NCBI RefSeq assembly: GCF_003326675.1
Contig: NZ_JPWF01000005.1
Coordinates: 248,001 to 312,000, forward strand
DNA: 64,000 nt
Reading direction: 5' to 3'
From: Thalassospira profundimaris
GTDB taxonomy: Bacteria; Pseudomonadota; Alphaproteobacteria; Rhodospirillales; Thalassospiraceae
In this document: positions 34,118-41,469 of the stretch, piece after piece
Position numbering within the stretch: the first letter of the stretch is position 1
Layout of the letters: each line of letters opens with the position of its first letter
The notes under the pieces: generated by a model
Seen by the model: the letters and a program-made list of their open reading frames with translations, nothing else
What the model was told of the DNA's origin: nothing
Databases searched by the model: none
Program-made: the position numbers and the translations under genes

Positions 34118-35425
34118 ATGATTTTGAATACGACGAGAATCAGGACTTCAGGCGGTTTTCGAAACCTCAAAAACCATCTGCTTCATAAAGACTTGGAGAA
34201 TGAACGTATTGAGCTTCTTGTTGGGTGGGAGGGAGATTTTGAAAAGTTCCATCGAGAAGCAGAGTTCGATGGTTGCAAGTTCTCTATGAGGCACATTTCT
34301 ATCAATGCTGGGCGTCCGATGGACGATAAAAACGAGCATAGGGCCGTTGAACTTATCCTGAGTGAGTTTAATGCAAATGAAAGGCCTTACATCCTGGTTC
34401 GTCATACAAAGAAGCTGTCTGATGGAAGTCCTAACAATCATCTTCACCTGATTGTGCCAGAGAGATTTTTGGGAAGAACTTTGGATTCAAAATTTTTCAA
34501 AGTGAGAAACGAAAAGATATCCAGGCTACTGGAACTGGAATTCGGACATCAGTTGACGGTTGGCAGGCATAACCGCTCTGTTGCGCAATTTCTATCATCT
34601 CAGGGGGATTGTCCAGAAACCCTTCTTCACATTGCAGAAACACCTCGCCCAGTGGCCTCATTTGGGGCCGCAGAACATCAAGAACTTAAGAGGAAGGGCT
34701 TGCAACTTCCTGCCCTCAAACAAGAGGTAAAGCAGGCATTCAAGGATGCATCTGACATCAGTGTTTTCTCAGAGAAACTGGGTGAAATGAATCTTGTGCT
34801 CAGGCGGGGAGAGAAAGCCTTTGTCATTGAGCATGAAAACGGCACGTTTGTTGGTGCCTGTCACAGATTACTAAAAATAAGAAAAATGGAATTCGACAAC
34901 TTAATGGAGGAACACAATGGCTCAATTGCAAAACGTCACAGGCGCAATACAGAAGACGAAGAAGAATACAGACGACATTCTAAAAATCTTGGAGCAGGAA
35001 GATGGCGAGAGCCCACTCAATCTCATGATGGACCTGCTTGCCGAAATCGTCACAGGGCAAAGAATGATTTGTCAAAGGTTGGACTTAATCGAATCACAGA
35101 TAGAAGGCTTGAAAAGAGGAAGAAGGATATAGTTCGGCTTTTTACCTCATTGGGTGATAGGTCCCCTTTAGACGAGGAAACGTATCAAGCGGACTACGCC
35201 AGTTTTCAAGAAACATCATCTAGAGTTTTGGCAGCTTACCAGCGTTTTAAAGATAGCCAGGGAAAGGGGGAGGTGTATCGGCTTATCAGGAATGTTGAGA
35301 ATGCTATACAGGCTAGCGCGTTTCCTCTTGCTTCGTCGCAAGATAGTGCATCCCTTCAAGCGGAAACAACCGAGGATAAGGTTAGAACGATAAAGCCAGC
35401 CCCAAAGTTCTTGCCGCCATTTTGA
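34118..35425 (+). CDS. relaxase / mobilization nuclease
   Basis: A 435-residue relaxase that would nick oriT and pilot the strand during mobilization. The N-terminus reads S-G-G-F-R-N-L-K-N-H-L-L, a motif of a relaxase subfamily common in alphaproteobacterial elements. The metal-binding histidine pair is N-N-H-L-H-L-I-V-P-E-R (about 105-115). The first tyrosine is only at residue 90, so His20 or His24 rather than an N-terminal Tyr may be the nucleophile, as in MobM. Residues about 260-340 are highly charged and overlap a second gene in another frame. Mature helical C-terminal sequence follows. Confidence 0.82.
   Translation: MILNTTRIRTSGGFRNLKNHLLHKDLENERIELLVGWEGDFEKFHREAEFDGCKFSMRHISINAGRPMDDKNEHRAVELILSEFNANERPYILVRHTKKLSDGSPNNHLHLIVPERFLGRTLDSKFFKVRNEKISRLLELEFGHQLTVGRHNRSVAQFLSSQGDCPETLLHIAETPRPVASFGAAEHQELKRKGLQLPALKQEVKQAFKDASDISVFSEKLGEMNLVLRRGEKAFVIEHENGTFVGACHRLLKIRKMEFDNLMEEHNGSIAKRHRRNTEDEEEYRRHSKNLGAGRWREPTQSHDGPACRNRHRAKNDLSKVGLNRITDRRLEKRKKDIVRLFTSLGDRSPLDEETYQADYASFQETSSRVLAAYQRFKDSQGKGEVYRLIRNVENAIQASAFPLASSQDSASLQAETTEDKVRTIKPAPKFLPPF
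34917..35132 (+). CDS. small protein nested in the relaxase gene (MobB-like position)
   Basis: A 71-residue reading frame entirely inside the relaxase gene but in a different frame. A GGAGG ribosome site lies 7 bases before the ATG, which is stronger than most starts nearby. The product looks like a genuine helical protein (D-D-I-L-K-I-L-E ... L-N-L-M-M-D-L-L-A-E-I-V-T-G-Q ... L-D-L-I-E-S-Q-I-E-G-L-K). The relaxase frame over the same bases is an irregular charged linker. Genes overlapping relaxases are known from RSF1010 (mobB in mobA). The role as a relaxosome helper is inferred. Confidence 0.6.
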   Translation: MAQLQNVTGAIQKTKKNTDDILKILEQEDGESPLNLMMDLLAEIVTGQRMICQRLDLIESQIEGLKRGRRI

Positions 35426-35543
35426 CCTTGCTATGCGTATGGGATGTGTGTACCAAATACTAAATGAGCCGCACAAATCGGCTTTGAGTGTCGTTTAAGT
35501 CGTTGTGAAACAAAGAACATGATTGGTGTATAATATACTCATA

Positions 35544-35580
35544 GGGAGTTCGATTCTCCCCGGGGGCACCATCGCTTTTC
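35544..35580 (+). repeat. attR, 37-bp direct repeat
   Basis: Identical to 19211-19247. It marks the right end of the element; only a tRNA 3' fragment is present here. Confidence 0.92.
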
Positions 35581-35608
35581 AAACCCAGCCAGTTCATGGT
35601 TGGGTTTT
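35581..35608 (+). terminator. original tRNA-Leu terminator, displaced by integration
   Basis: AAACCCAGCC pairs with GGTTGGGTTT (10 bp, one G-T pair) around a 7-base loop, followed by T-rich sequence. It directly follows attR, so in the empty site it would lie just after the tRNA gene. Confidence 0.7.
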
Positions 35609-35662
35609 GTTGTTTCTGGCGAAGTGTATCGGGCTACGGGGGCTAGCGAGCAGGCTGGCAAC

Positions 35663-35703
35663 TTGACGACCGTCAAGGTCGGGTTGGTGGATCTCTTTAT
35701 GAT
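35663..35703 (+). promoter_or_regulatory. FNR/Dnr-type promoter of predicted sRNA
   Basis: TTGACGACCGTCAA (35663-35676) is a perfect palindrome of the FNR/Dnr type. TATGAT (35698-35703) follows with a centre-to-centre distance of 31 bases, exactly the class II activated-promoter layout. It predicts a transcript start near 35711. Confidence 0.65.
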
Positions 35704-35710
35704 TGATTGT

Positions 35711-35790
35711 CAGCAACGCATTGAATTGATGACTCCCCAAAACATCAATGTGTTGAAGGGCTGCGTATTCCGTCGCAGCCCTTGTTTTTT
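35711..35790 (+). ncRNA. predicted anaerobically induced small RNA, about 80 nt
   Basis: From the predicted start, the RNA would form an 11-bp hairpin (35714-35724 with 35745-35755, one G-U pair). Its loop contains GACTCCCCAAAACA. A perfect 10-bp terminator stem follows (AAGGGCTGCG 35756-35765, CGCAGCCCTT 35774-35783) and then GTTTTTT. There is no open reading frame with a ribosome site. The terminator works only in the plus direction, so it does not belong to the convergent ubiV gene. The C-rich loop is perfectly complementary over 10 bases (35734-35743) to the predicted norC leader (39536-39545). Expression and targets are inferred. Confidence 0.6.
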
Positions 35791-35807
35791 GGCCCGTCCC
35801 GACAAGA

Positions 35808-36725
35808 TTATTCAGCCCCTTGACCCAAAGTGTTGCGCAACTCTGCACCGGCCATGCCATGCAGGAAGCCGTCCGAAAATGCCATGGGCAGTGACATGTT
35901 TTTCAGGTTCTGGCGCAATTCATCCGCAGAGATTTGGCGATCAAGCAACTGGCGATAAAGTTGCGCCACACAGGTCATATCGAGACTGTGCGGAGAAAGT
36001 CGGAACGCATTGACGCCGGCATTTTGAAGATCCTCGATGCTGTCGGAAAGTTCGACATAATGGCTCGACATGGTCTGTAAGCCATTCACGGCAAGGAATG
36101 GTGCATTATCAAGTGTTGCGACATCCATTCCGTCAATGTGGTCGCCGCAGACATATCTGCACCCGTCCTTATGCAGGCCACGCGCGCGTGCGGAATAACA
36201 GCGTGCCGAAATTGCCAACGGCATCCGGCCGAAAATCTGGATTTCGATTTCTGCCGATTTGCGTGTTTCGCACAGGCGCGCGATTGACGTCATCGGCAAT
36301 TCCCAGGGAAGGGAAATGCGCTTTGCACCCTGATCTTCAAAATATGAAAGCGTACTTTCATTATAGATATTGATGTAGGGACCAATGACGTGCGGCTTCC
36401 CGGCCAGCAGGCCCGCCGCCGAAATGTCATTGGCTTCGACAAGAAGGTCGGGCATCTGGGTGATTTCTTTGATCTGGTCGCTTTCGCGTCCATTCATCAC
36501 CAGTGCAAGGGTTGAAAGAACCACTTCTTTTCCGGCGCGCTGCAACCGTTCGATTACGTCGGGAAGGTGTTTGTCGAAAAATGGCATGCGCTTGGCGCAA
36601 ACGACTTCCCCGACATGGACAATATCAATGTCGGCTTCATCGGCAACTTGTGCATAAAAATCGTGTTTTCGCTGTTCGTCCCAGTGAAACAGGATCGGCC
36701 CCATGACCAAACGTGATTTTGTCAT
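35808..36725 (-). CDS. ubiV: UbiV, oxygen-independent ubiquinone synthesis (U32 family)
   Basis: With UbiU and UbiT it carries out the oxygen-independent ring hydroxylations of ubiquinone synthesis. The 305-residue U32-type protein keeps the four cysteines expected for its 4Fe-4S cluster: Cys43, Cys176, Cys189 and Cys193 (A-R-C-Y and G-C-R-Y-V-C). The F-S-D-G-F-L-H-G C-terminal motif is typical. It overlaps ubiU by 4 bases (ATGA), the third gene of a ubiT-ubiU-ubiV operon. Its position beside denitrification genes fits a need for quinone without oxygen. Confidence 0.9.
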   Translation of the reverse strand: MTKSRLVMGPILFHWDEQRKHDFYAQVADEADIDIVHVGEVVCAKRMPFFDKHLPDVIERLQRAGKEVVLSTLALVMNGRESDQIKEITQMPDLLVEANDISAAGLLAGKPHVIGPYINIYNESTLSYFEDQGAKRISLPWELPMTSIARLCETRKSAEIEIQIFGRMPLAISARCYSARARGLHKDGCRYVCGDHIDGMDVATLDNAPFLAVNGLQTMSSHYVELSDSIEDLQNAGVNAFRLSPHSLDMTCVAQLYRQLLDRQISADELRQNLKNMSLPMAFSDGFLHGMAGAELRNTLGQGAE

Positions 36726-37699
36726 TGCCAGCTTCTCCGATATGCGCCTGTTGTATCGCTTTGACCCTCGCTAAGCGTACTAAGGCTTGAACGGGTCGTT
36801 AGTTGGCCTTGGGAAATGCGATCAAGTGATGCCCGGAACGCACTGACAACCTGCGAAATATAGGCCTTGCCGCGCTGGCGGCCTTCAATCTTTAGCGCCG
36901 TGACACCGGCCTCGGCCAGTTCGGGCAAGATTGCTGTGACATCCAGACTGGTGGGTTCCTCGAACAAATAACCCGATTTGTTCATCGCGCGGAAACGGCC
37001 CTTGCAAAGGGTCGGGTAGCCGACCTTTTCATTCTGGTCATAGATATTGATGGTAAAATCGCCGAGCCTGGAAACGGTCATGTCATCACGTTCTTCGTAA
37101 TGGACATGGGCTGCCGGCGAACAGACACCGTTCATATTGGGGCTTTCCCCGGTCGCATAGGATGACAGCGAACAACGCCCTTCGGCCATCACACACATGC
37201 CGCCAAATGCAAAAACCTCGGTTTCAACAGGGATGCGGTGATTGAGATACCGGATTTCTTCAAGCGATAGAACACGGGGCAGAACAACCCGGCGTACAGC
37301 AAATTCCCGATGATAGAACTTTATGGCCTCTTCGTTCGACGCTGATGCCTGAACCGAGAGATGCAACCGGGCGTCCGGGTGACGGTCGCGGGCATATCGC
37401 AGCAGACCGATATCGGCAAGGATCACCGCATCAACACCAATTGCTACGGCGTCATCAATCGCAGCCTGCCAGATATATTCGATACCTGCCTGTGGATAGG
37501 TGTTGCACGCAAGGTAAACATGGACATCGTGTTTATGGGCATATCTGACAGCATCGCGAAGTTCATCGCGCGAGAAATTCAGTCCCGGAAAATTCCGCGC
37601 ATTGGTCGCGTCGCGAAAACCGCAATAGACAACATCGGCACCGGCATCAACGGCGGCATGAAGACTGGCAGGGGTTCCTGCCGGACAAACGAGTTCCAT
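36722..37699 (-). CDS. ubiU: UbiU, oxygen-independent ubiquinone synthesis (U32 family)
   Basis: The partner of UbiV in the oxygen-independent hydroxylation complex. It is 325 residues long and starts M-E-L-V-C-P-A-G-T-P. The cluster-binding cysteines fall at 169, 176, 193 and 232 (G-G-M-C-V-M-A-E-G-R-C, N-G-V-C-S-P and T-L-C-K-G-R-F), the same numbering as in the E. coli protein. The U32 signature E-x-F-x-x-G-x-x-C is clear. It follows ubiT by 23 bases and overlaps ubiV by 4. Confidence 0.92.
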   Translation of the reverse strand: MELVCPAGTPASLHAAVDAGADVVYCGFRDATNARNFPGLNFSRDELRDAVRYAHKHDVHVYLACNTYPQAGIEYIWQAAIDDAVAIGVDAVILADIGLLRYARDRHPDARLHLSVQASASNEEAIKFYHREFAVRRVVLPRVLSLEEIRYLNHRIPVETEVFAFGGMCVMAEGRCSLSSYATGESPNMNGVCSPAAHVHYEERDDMTVSRLGDFTINIYDQNEKVGYPTLCKGRFRAMNKSGYLFEEPTSLDVTAILPELAEAGVTALKIEGRQRGKAYISQVVSAFRASLDRISQGQLTTRSSLSTLSEGQSDTTGAYRRSWQ

Positions 37700-37722
37700 A
37701 TCGTTCCTGTGACTGGCTGTGA

Positions 37723-38433
37723 CTAGGTGTGGTCGTTAAAGGCAAAGTCATCTTTGGGGCTGGTGGTCTGGGCGGGCTTTGCACGACGACTATTGCGTTG
37801 AAGGGAATTTTCGATCCGGGACATGGCTTCTGCCTGCGCAGTTGTGCGCTTGTCCAGACCACCCAAACGTCTTTCAAGTGACGCAGTCAGGGCGTGCGCA
37901 GATCGGTCCATGTCATGTTGCACTTGGCCATAGAGGGTTTCGGCAAAGCGCAGCATGACGCGTGCGGCGGGGCTTGCTACACCAAAGCTGTTACTGACAG
38001 CTGTGCGAAGGTCAATTTCCTCGCCGTCAAGCGCATTGCGCAGGGCGACAACCAGATCGGTGCGCCCCTCGATCCGAAGGGTGCGCGAAAAGAACAATGC
38101 ATCCCCGTCAGATTTGCCCTGAAGCAATTCCAGCAAGGCGGGCAGCGGCCCGGAAATCCGGGCGGCAACGGGTTCTTCGGAAGGATGGCAGACCGGACGG
38201 AGTTCCGGCTGGTCCGGATCGATTTTCAGATAGAACATCATGTCCAGATCAGTTGGCGCAATCAGCAGGGCAAATGTTTCACGCTCTGTCACCCGTTCGA
38301 ACACCGCCTTATGGCGTGTGTGCATGGTTGCCATCGCATGGTTACAGATTTTCTGAACCAGCGCCCTGGGCGCATTGCGGACAAAGGGACTGATCAGCAA
38401 AAAGGGGGTGAAAGACGGGTGGCTTTCTGACAC
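37723..38433 (-). CDS. ubiT: UbiT-like SCP2-domain lipid carrier for anaerobic ubiquinone synthesis
   Basis: A 236-residue protein whose N-terminal 150 residues form an SCP2 sterol-carrier-like domain (F-Y-L-K-I-D-P-D ... A-R-I-S-G-P-L-P-A-L-L-E-L-L-Q-G-K-S-D-G-D-A-L-F-F-S-R-T-L, read in pieces). This matches UbiT, which binds quinone intermediates. It leads the operon with ubiU and ubiV. A basic, lower-complexity tail of about 80 residues extends beyond the E. coli length. It uses a GTG start with a CGGAG site. A perfect FNR-type box with a correctly spaced -10 lies upstream. Confidence 0.85.
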   Translation of the reverse strand: MSESHPSFTPFLLISPFVRNAPRALVQKICNHAMATMHTRHKAVFERVTERETFALLIAPTDLDMMFYLKIDPDQPELRPVCHPSEEPVAARISGPLPALLELLQGKSDGDALFFSRTLRIEGRTDLVVALRNALDGEEIDLRTAVSNSFGVASPAARVMLRFAETLYGQVQHDMDRSAHALTASLERRLGGLDKRTTAQAEAMSRIENSLQRNSRRAKPAQTTSPKDDFAFNDHT

Positions 38434-38489
38434 GGGGTGCTCCGGAATTTTGACGATCAGAAGTATCGCGTTTGTCCGCCCACTTGTGG

Positions 38490-38503
38490 TTGATGTCTGT
38501 CAA
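38490..38503 (-). promoter_or_regulatory. FNR/Dnr box for ubiTUV
   Basis: TTGATGTCTGTCAA. GATACT on the minus strand (38462-38467) lies 32 bases away centre to centre, which gives a class II promoter starting near 38455, about 22 bases before the ubiT start codon. Confidence 0.65.
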
Positions 38504-38612
38504 GCCTCTGTAAGGTTTGTATTTTTCCAACTTTCAAGAAGGGCTGAGCCCGTTGGATCAAAAGAAAAGGTTTCCAGCCACAAGCCATGGATTTTTTTAT
38601 GCCAACGATAAT

Positions 38613-38626
38613 TTGACCATCGTCAA
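38613..38626 (+). promoter_or_regulatory. FNR/Dnr box for the RIC gene
   Basis: TTGACCATCGTCAA, a full palindromic match 67 bases before the RIC start codon, in the divergent gap with ubiT. Confidence 0.6.
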
Positions 38627-38692
38627 AGTGAAACCGACTGAATGCAGCATTGTCTAATGGTTCATTCGCCGCTGATTTGAGAGGAAAATCGC

Positions 38693-39400
38693 ATGTGCGC
38701 TGCGTCGGGGACTAGTCAGACAATCTTTACCGCTGATGATCTTGTTGATCAGAATATTGGCGCACTGGTCGCTTATTACCCGGGGGCCACATTGGTTTTC
38801 CGACAATACGGGATCGGGTTTTGCTGCCACGCGGACCAGACATTGAGTGAACTGGCCCTAAAAAAGGGGCTGGATGTCAATCTTGTCGCCAACGCGCTTT
38901 ATCAACTTCCCAAAGGGCCGGTGAGTTTGCCAAATCCGAATGATACGGATGCCTTTATTGATTTCATTTTGACCCGCTATCATCAGGTCCATCGCGACGA
39001 GATTGCCGAACTGGTCTTACTGGCCCGCAAGGTTGAAGCCGTTCATGGCGACCATCCCGATGTTCCTGCCGGGTTGGCAGATGAATTGTTTGCGACCGCC
39101 GAAAATCTCGACATGCATATGGCCAAGGAGGAAGCAGTTTTGTTCCCCGCCATGCGCGAGATGCACAAAAATGGTGTCATATCACCCGCATTGGCATTGC
39201 CAATTCATTGTATGAGAGAAGAGCACGATGATCACGGGCAGGCCATTCACCGCCTGCAGGAACTGACAAATAACTGCACAGTGCCAGAAGGCGTATGCGC
39301 CTCCTGGCGCGCGCTTTATAGCGGAACAGGCAAGCTGATCGAAGATCTGGTTGCCCACATGTATCTGGAAAACGCGATCCTGTTTCCGCAATTTGAATGA
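38693..39400 (+). CDS. RIC-family iron-sulfur cluster repair protein (YtfE/NorA/DnrN-like)
   Basis: A 235-residue di-iron protein that repairs iron-sulfur centres damaged by nitric oxide. The N-terminal ScdA domain shows Y-G-I-G-F-C-C-H-A-D-Q (39-49). The C-terminal hemerythrin-like domain supplies iron-binding histidines and glutamates (Y-H-Q-V-H-R-D-E, L-D-M-H-M-A-K-E-E, R-E-E-H-D-D-H and L-V-A-H-M-Y-L-E-N). GAGAGG precedes the start. It is placed directly before norC and has its own FNR-type box and terminator, as expected for an NO-stress gene (called norA or dnrN elsewhere). Confidence 0.92.
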   Translation: MCAASGTSQTIFTADDLVDQNIGALVAYYPGATLVFRQYGIGFCCHADQTLSELALKKGLDVNLVANALYQLPKGPVSLPNPNDTDAFIDFILTRYHQVHRDEIAELVLLARKVEAVHGDHPDVPAGLADELFATAENLDMHMAKEEAVLFPAMREMHKNGVISPALALPIHCMREEHDDHGQAIHRLQELTNNCTVPEGVCASWRALYSGTGKLIEDLVAHMYLENAILFPQFE

Positions 39401-39452
39401 CCGTTTCAGGTATCTCCGGCCCTGTTTACAGATGTTTTCCCCGCTGCATTCT

Positions 39453-39479
39453 GCCCCGCCTTATGGCGGGGCTTTTTTT
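39453..39479 (+). terminator. RIC gene terminator
   Basis: GCCCCGCC and GGCGGGGC form a perfect 8-bp stem with a TTAT loop, followed by seven Ts. It isolates the RIC gene from norC. Confidence 0.92.
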
Positions 39480-39482
39480 CGT

Positions 39483-39496
39483 TTGACGGTCGTCAA
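39483..39496 (+). promoter_or_regulatory. FNR/Dnr box for norCBQDEF
   Basis: TTGACGGTCGTCAA, centred 41.5 bases before a predicted start near 39531. The -10 region is poor, as expected for an activator-dependent promoter. Confidence 0.65.
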
Positions 39497-39532
39497 GGTG
39501 GAAAAACTTCGATCAGGAAAAGATGCGACGAT

Positions 39533-39554
39533 GCCGTTTTGGGGACAGAGCGGC
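39533..39554 (+). other. norC leader hairpin with loop complementary to the predicted sRNA
   Basis: GCCG and CGGC pair around a 14-base loop ttttggggacagag at the very start of the predicted norC transcript. GTTTTGGGGA (39536-39545) is the exact complement of sRNA bases 35734-35743, so a loop-loop contact is possible. Confidence 0.4.
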
Positions 39555-39588
39555 AATGAGTTGTCAATCGGAGTGAGGATTCGTTCAC

Positions 39589-40041
39589 ATGTCGGAGCGT
39601 CTGACAAAATCTGCTGCCCGAAACATTTTCTACGGCGGGACGATCTTCTTTCTGGTCATCTTTCTTGGACTGACTTTGCACAGTCACAACTACATCGTTA
39701 ACGAGTCAACCAACGAAGACACGCTGACGGAATCGGTAGTGGCGGGCAAGCATATCTGGGAACGCAATTCCTGCATCAATTGTCACACATTGTTGGGGGA
39801 AGGTGCCTATTTCGCGCCCGAGCTTGGCAATGTCTGGGTGCGTTATGGCGGAAAGGATGACCCGGAAGGAGCACGCGACATGCTTAAAGCATGGATGCAA
39901 GCCCAGCCGAGCGGAATTGAGGGCCGCCGCCAAATGCCGCAGTTCAACCTGACAGATCGGGAACTTGATGAATTGGTCGACTTCCTGAAATGGACCAGTG
40001 AAATCGATACCCAGAACTGGCCGCCAAACGAGGCGGGATAA
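39589..40041 (+). CDS. norC: nitric oxide reductase subunit C (NorC)
   Basis: The membrane-anchored cytochrome c subunit of the cNor complex, which feeds electrons to NorB. It is 150 residues long with one N-terminal membrane helix (about 13-33), the haem site C-I-N-C-H (62-66) and the distal Met in Q-M-P-Q-F. A GGAGTGAGG site lies upstream of the ATG. It is the first gene of norCBQDEF and has its own FNR-type box. Confidence 0.95.
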   Translation: MSERLTKSAARNIFYGGTIFFLVIFLGLTLHSHNYIVNESTNEDTLTESVVAGKHIWERNSCINCHTLLGEGAYFAPELGNVWVRYGGKDDPEGARDMLKAWMQAQPSGIEGRRQMPQFNLTDRELDELVDFLKWTSEIDTQNWPPNEAG

Positions 40042-40067
40042 CCGGTTTTGAAGGAAACGAGGCTACA

Positions 40068-41411
40068 ATGAAATATCAATCACAAAAGGTAGCGCTGTAT
40101 TACATATATGGCGCACTGGCATTGTTCGCAGCCCAGATTCTGTTTGGTGTCGTTGCCGGCACTGTCTATGTCTTGCCGAATCTGTTTTCTGAAATATTGC
40201 CGTTTAACGTTATCCGGATGATCCACACCAACGCATTGATTGTGTGGTTGTTGATGGGCTATTTCGGGGCGGCTTATTATCTGCTTCCCGAAGAATGCGA
40301 AACCGAAATCCACAGCCCGAAACTGGCAATCATCCAGTTCTGGTTGTTCCTGATTGCAGCCGGTGCGGCTGTTGTCGGTTATATCTTTGGCATCCACGAA
40401 GGACGAGAGTTCCTTGAACAGCCCTTGCCGATCAAGGTCGGTATTGTTGTTGTGGCGCTTATGTTCCTCTACAACACGACCATGACCTTGCTTAAAGGTC
40501 GGAAAACTGCTGTTTCCAACGTGTTGATGGTCGCGCTGTGGTTTGTCGCCCTGTTGTTCCTGTTTGCATTTTATAACCCGTCAAATCTGGCGGTGGATAA
40601 AATGTACTGGTGGTACGTCGTTCACCTTTGGGTCGAAGGCGTTTGGGAACTGATCATGGCGTCAATTCTGGCGTTTCTGATGATCAAGATGACCGGTGTC
40701 GACCGTGAAGTGGTCGAGAAATGGCTTTATGTCATGGTCTCGCTGACGCTGTTTACCGGCATTCTGGGTACCGGACACCATTATTACTGGATCGGAACGC
40801 CGGGTTACTGGCAGTGGATTGGCAACGTGTTCTCGACGCTTGAGGTCGTGCCATTCTTTGCCATGGTGGTGTTCTGTTTCTACATGGTTTGGAAAGGCGG
40901 GCGGGATCATCCGAACAAGTCCGCATTGTTGTGGTCTTTGGGATGTTCGGTCATGGCGTTCTTTGGCGCAGGTGTGTGGGGTTTCATGCATACCCTGTCG
41001 TCGATCAACTATTACACGCATGGCACCCAGGTAACCGCGGCACATGGACATCTGGCCTTTTACGGGGCCTATGTGATGCTCAATCTCGCGATATTTACCT
41101 ATGCACTTCCTTACCTGCGCGGGCGCGAACCCTATAACCAGCAGCTCAATATGTGGGGGTTCTGGATTACGACCAGTGGCATGGCATTCATGACCTTTAC
41201 CCTGACCTTTGCCGGTGTTGTTCAAACTCACCTGCAACGTGTTCTGGGCATGAATTACATGGACGTCCAGGATCAGGTCGCCTTGTTCTACTGGATGCGG
41301 TTGGGATCGGGGATTGCTGTTTTGATCGGGGTGACCTTCATTATCTGGGCTTTGGTGGTGCCGCCGCGTGCCGCTTCTGTCCGGGCAAAGATCAGTCAAC
41401 CCGCCGAATGA
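40068..41411 (+). CDS. norB: nitric oxide reductase subunit B (NorB)
   Basis: The catalytic haem-copper oxidase-type subunit that reduces two NO to N2O. It is 447 residues long with twelve predicted helices. Haem and FeB ligands are visible in R-M-I-H-T-N-A, V-V-H-L-W-V-E-G-V-W-E (with the NorB-specific glutamate), G-T-G-H-H-Y-Y-W and A-A-H-G-H-L-A-F-Y-G-A. It lies 26 bases after norC. A strong hairpin with a T run follows before norQ. Confidence 0.96.
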   Translation: MKYQSQKVALYYIYGALALFAAQILFGVVAGTVYVLPNLFSEILPFNVIRMIHTNALIVWLLMGYFGAAYYLLPEECETEIHSPKLAIIQFWLFLIAAGAAVVGYIFGIHEGREFLEQPLPIKVGIVVVALMFLYNTTMTLLKGRKTAVSNVLMVALWFVALLFLFAFYNPSNLAVDKMYWWYVVHLWVEGVWELIMASILAFLMIKMTGVDREVVEKWLYVMVSLTLFTGILGTGHHYYWIGTPGYWQWIGNVFSTLEVVPFFAMVVFCFYMVWKGGRDHPNKSALLWSLGCSVMAFFGAGVWGFMHTLSSINYYTHGTQVTAAHGHLAFYGAYVMLNLAIFTYALPYLRGREPYNQQLNMWGFWITTSGMAFMTFTLTFAGVVQTHLQRVLGMNYMDVQDQVALFYWMRLGSGIAVLIGVTFIIWALVVPPRAASVRAKISQPAE

Positions 41412-41469
41412 CGGCAATCAAGTCAGTGTGTCGTATTTCGTGCTTTTTATAAGCCGAGACATGCTGCGG

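Larger units (their letters stand above)
19211..35580 (+). mobile_element. integrative mobilizable element in tRNA-Leu, about 16.3 kb
   Basis: The element is bounded by 37-bp perfect direct repeats (19211-19247 and 35544-35580). The left copy is the 3' end of the tRNA gene plus nine bases. Inside are two tyrosine recombinases, an H-NS-like protein, a primase-like replication protein, a methyltransferase-helicase-nuclease operon, an XRE regulator, MobC and a relaxase. There is no type IV secretion apparatus and no phage structural gene, so it would need a helper for transfer. It is clearly more AT-rich than the flanking chromosome, a sign of horizontal acquisition. Confidence 0.92.

Noticed and set aside
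19211-35580. Interpretation of the element as a prophage
   Set aside because: No capsid, tail, terminase, portal or lysis gene was seen; relaxase and MobC indicate a mobilizable element.
35600-36013. 137-residue plus-strand frame across the sRNA and the end of ubiV
   Set aside because: It runs through a strong terminator and antisense to ubiV and lacks a ribosome site.
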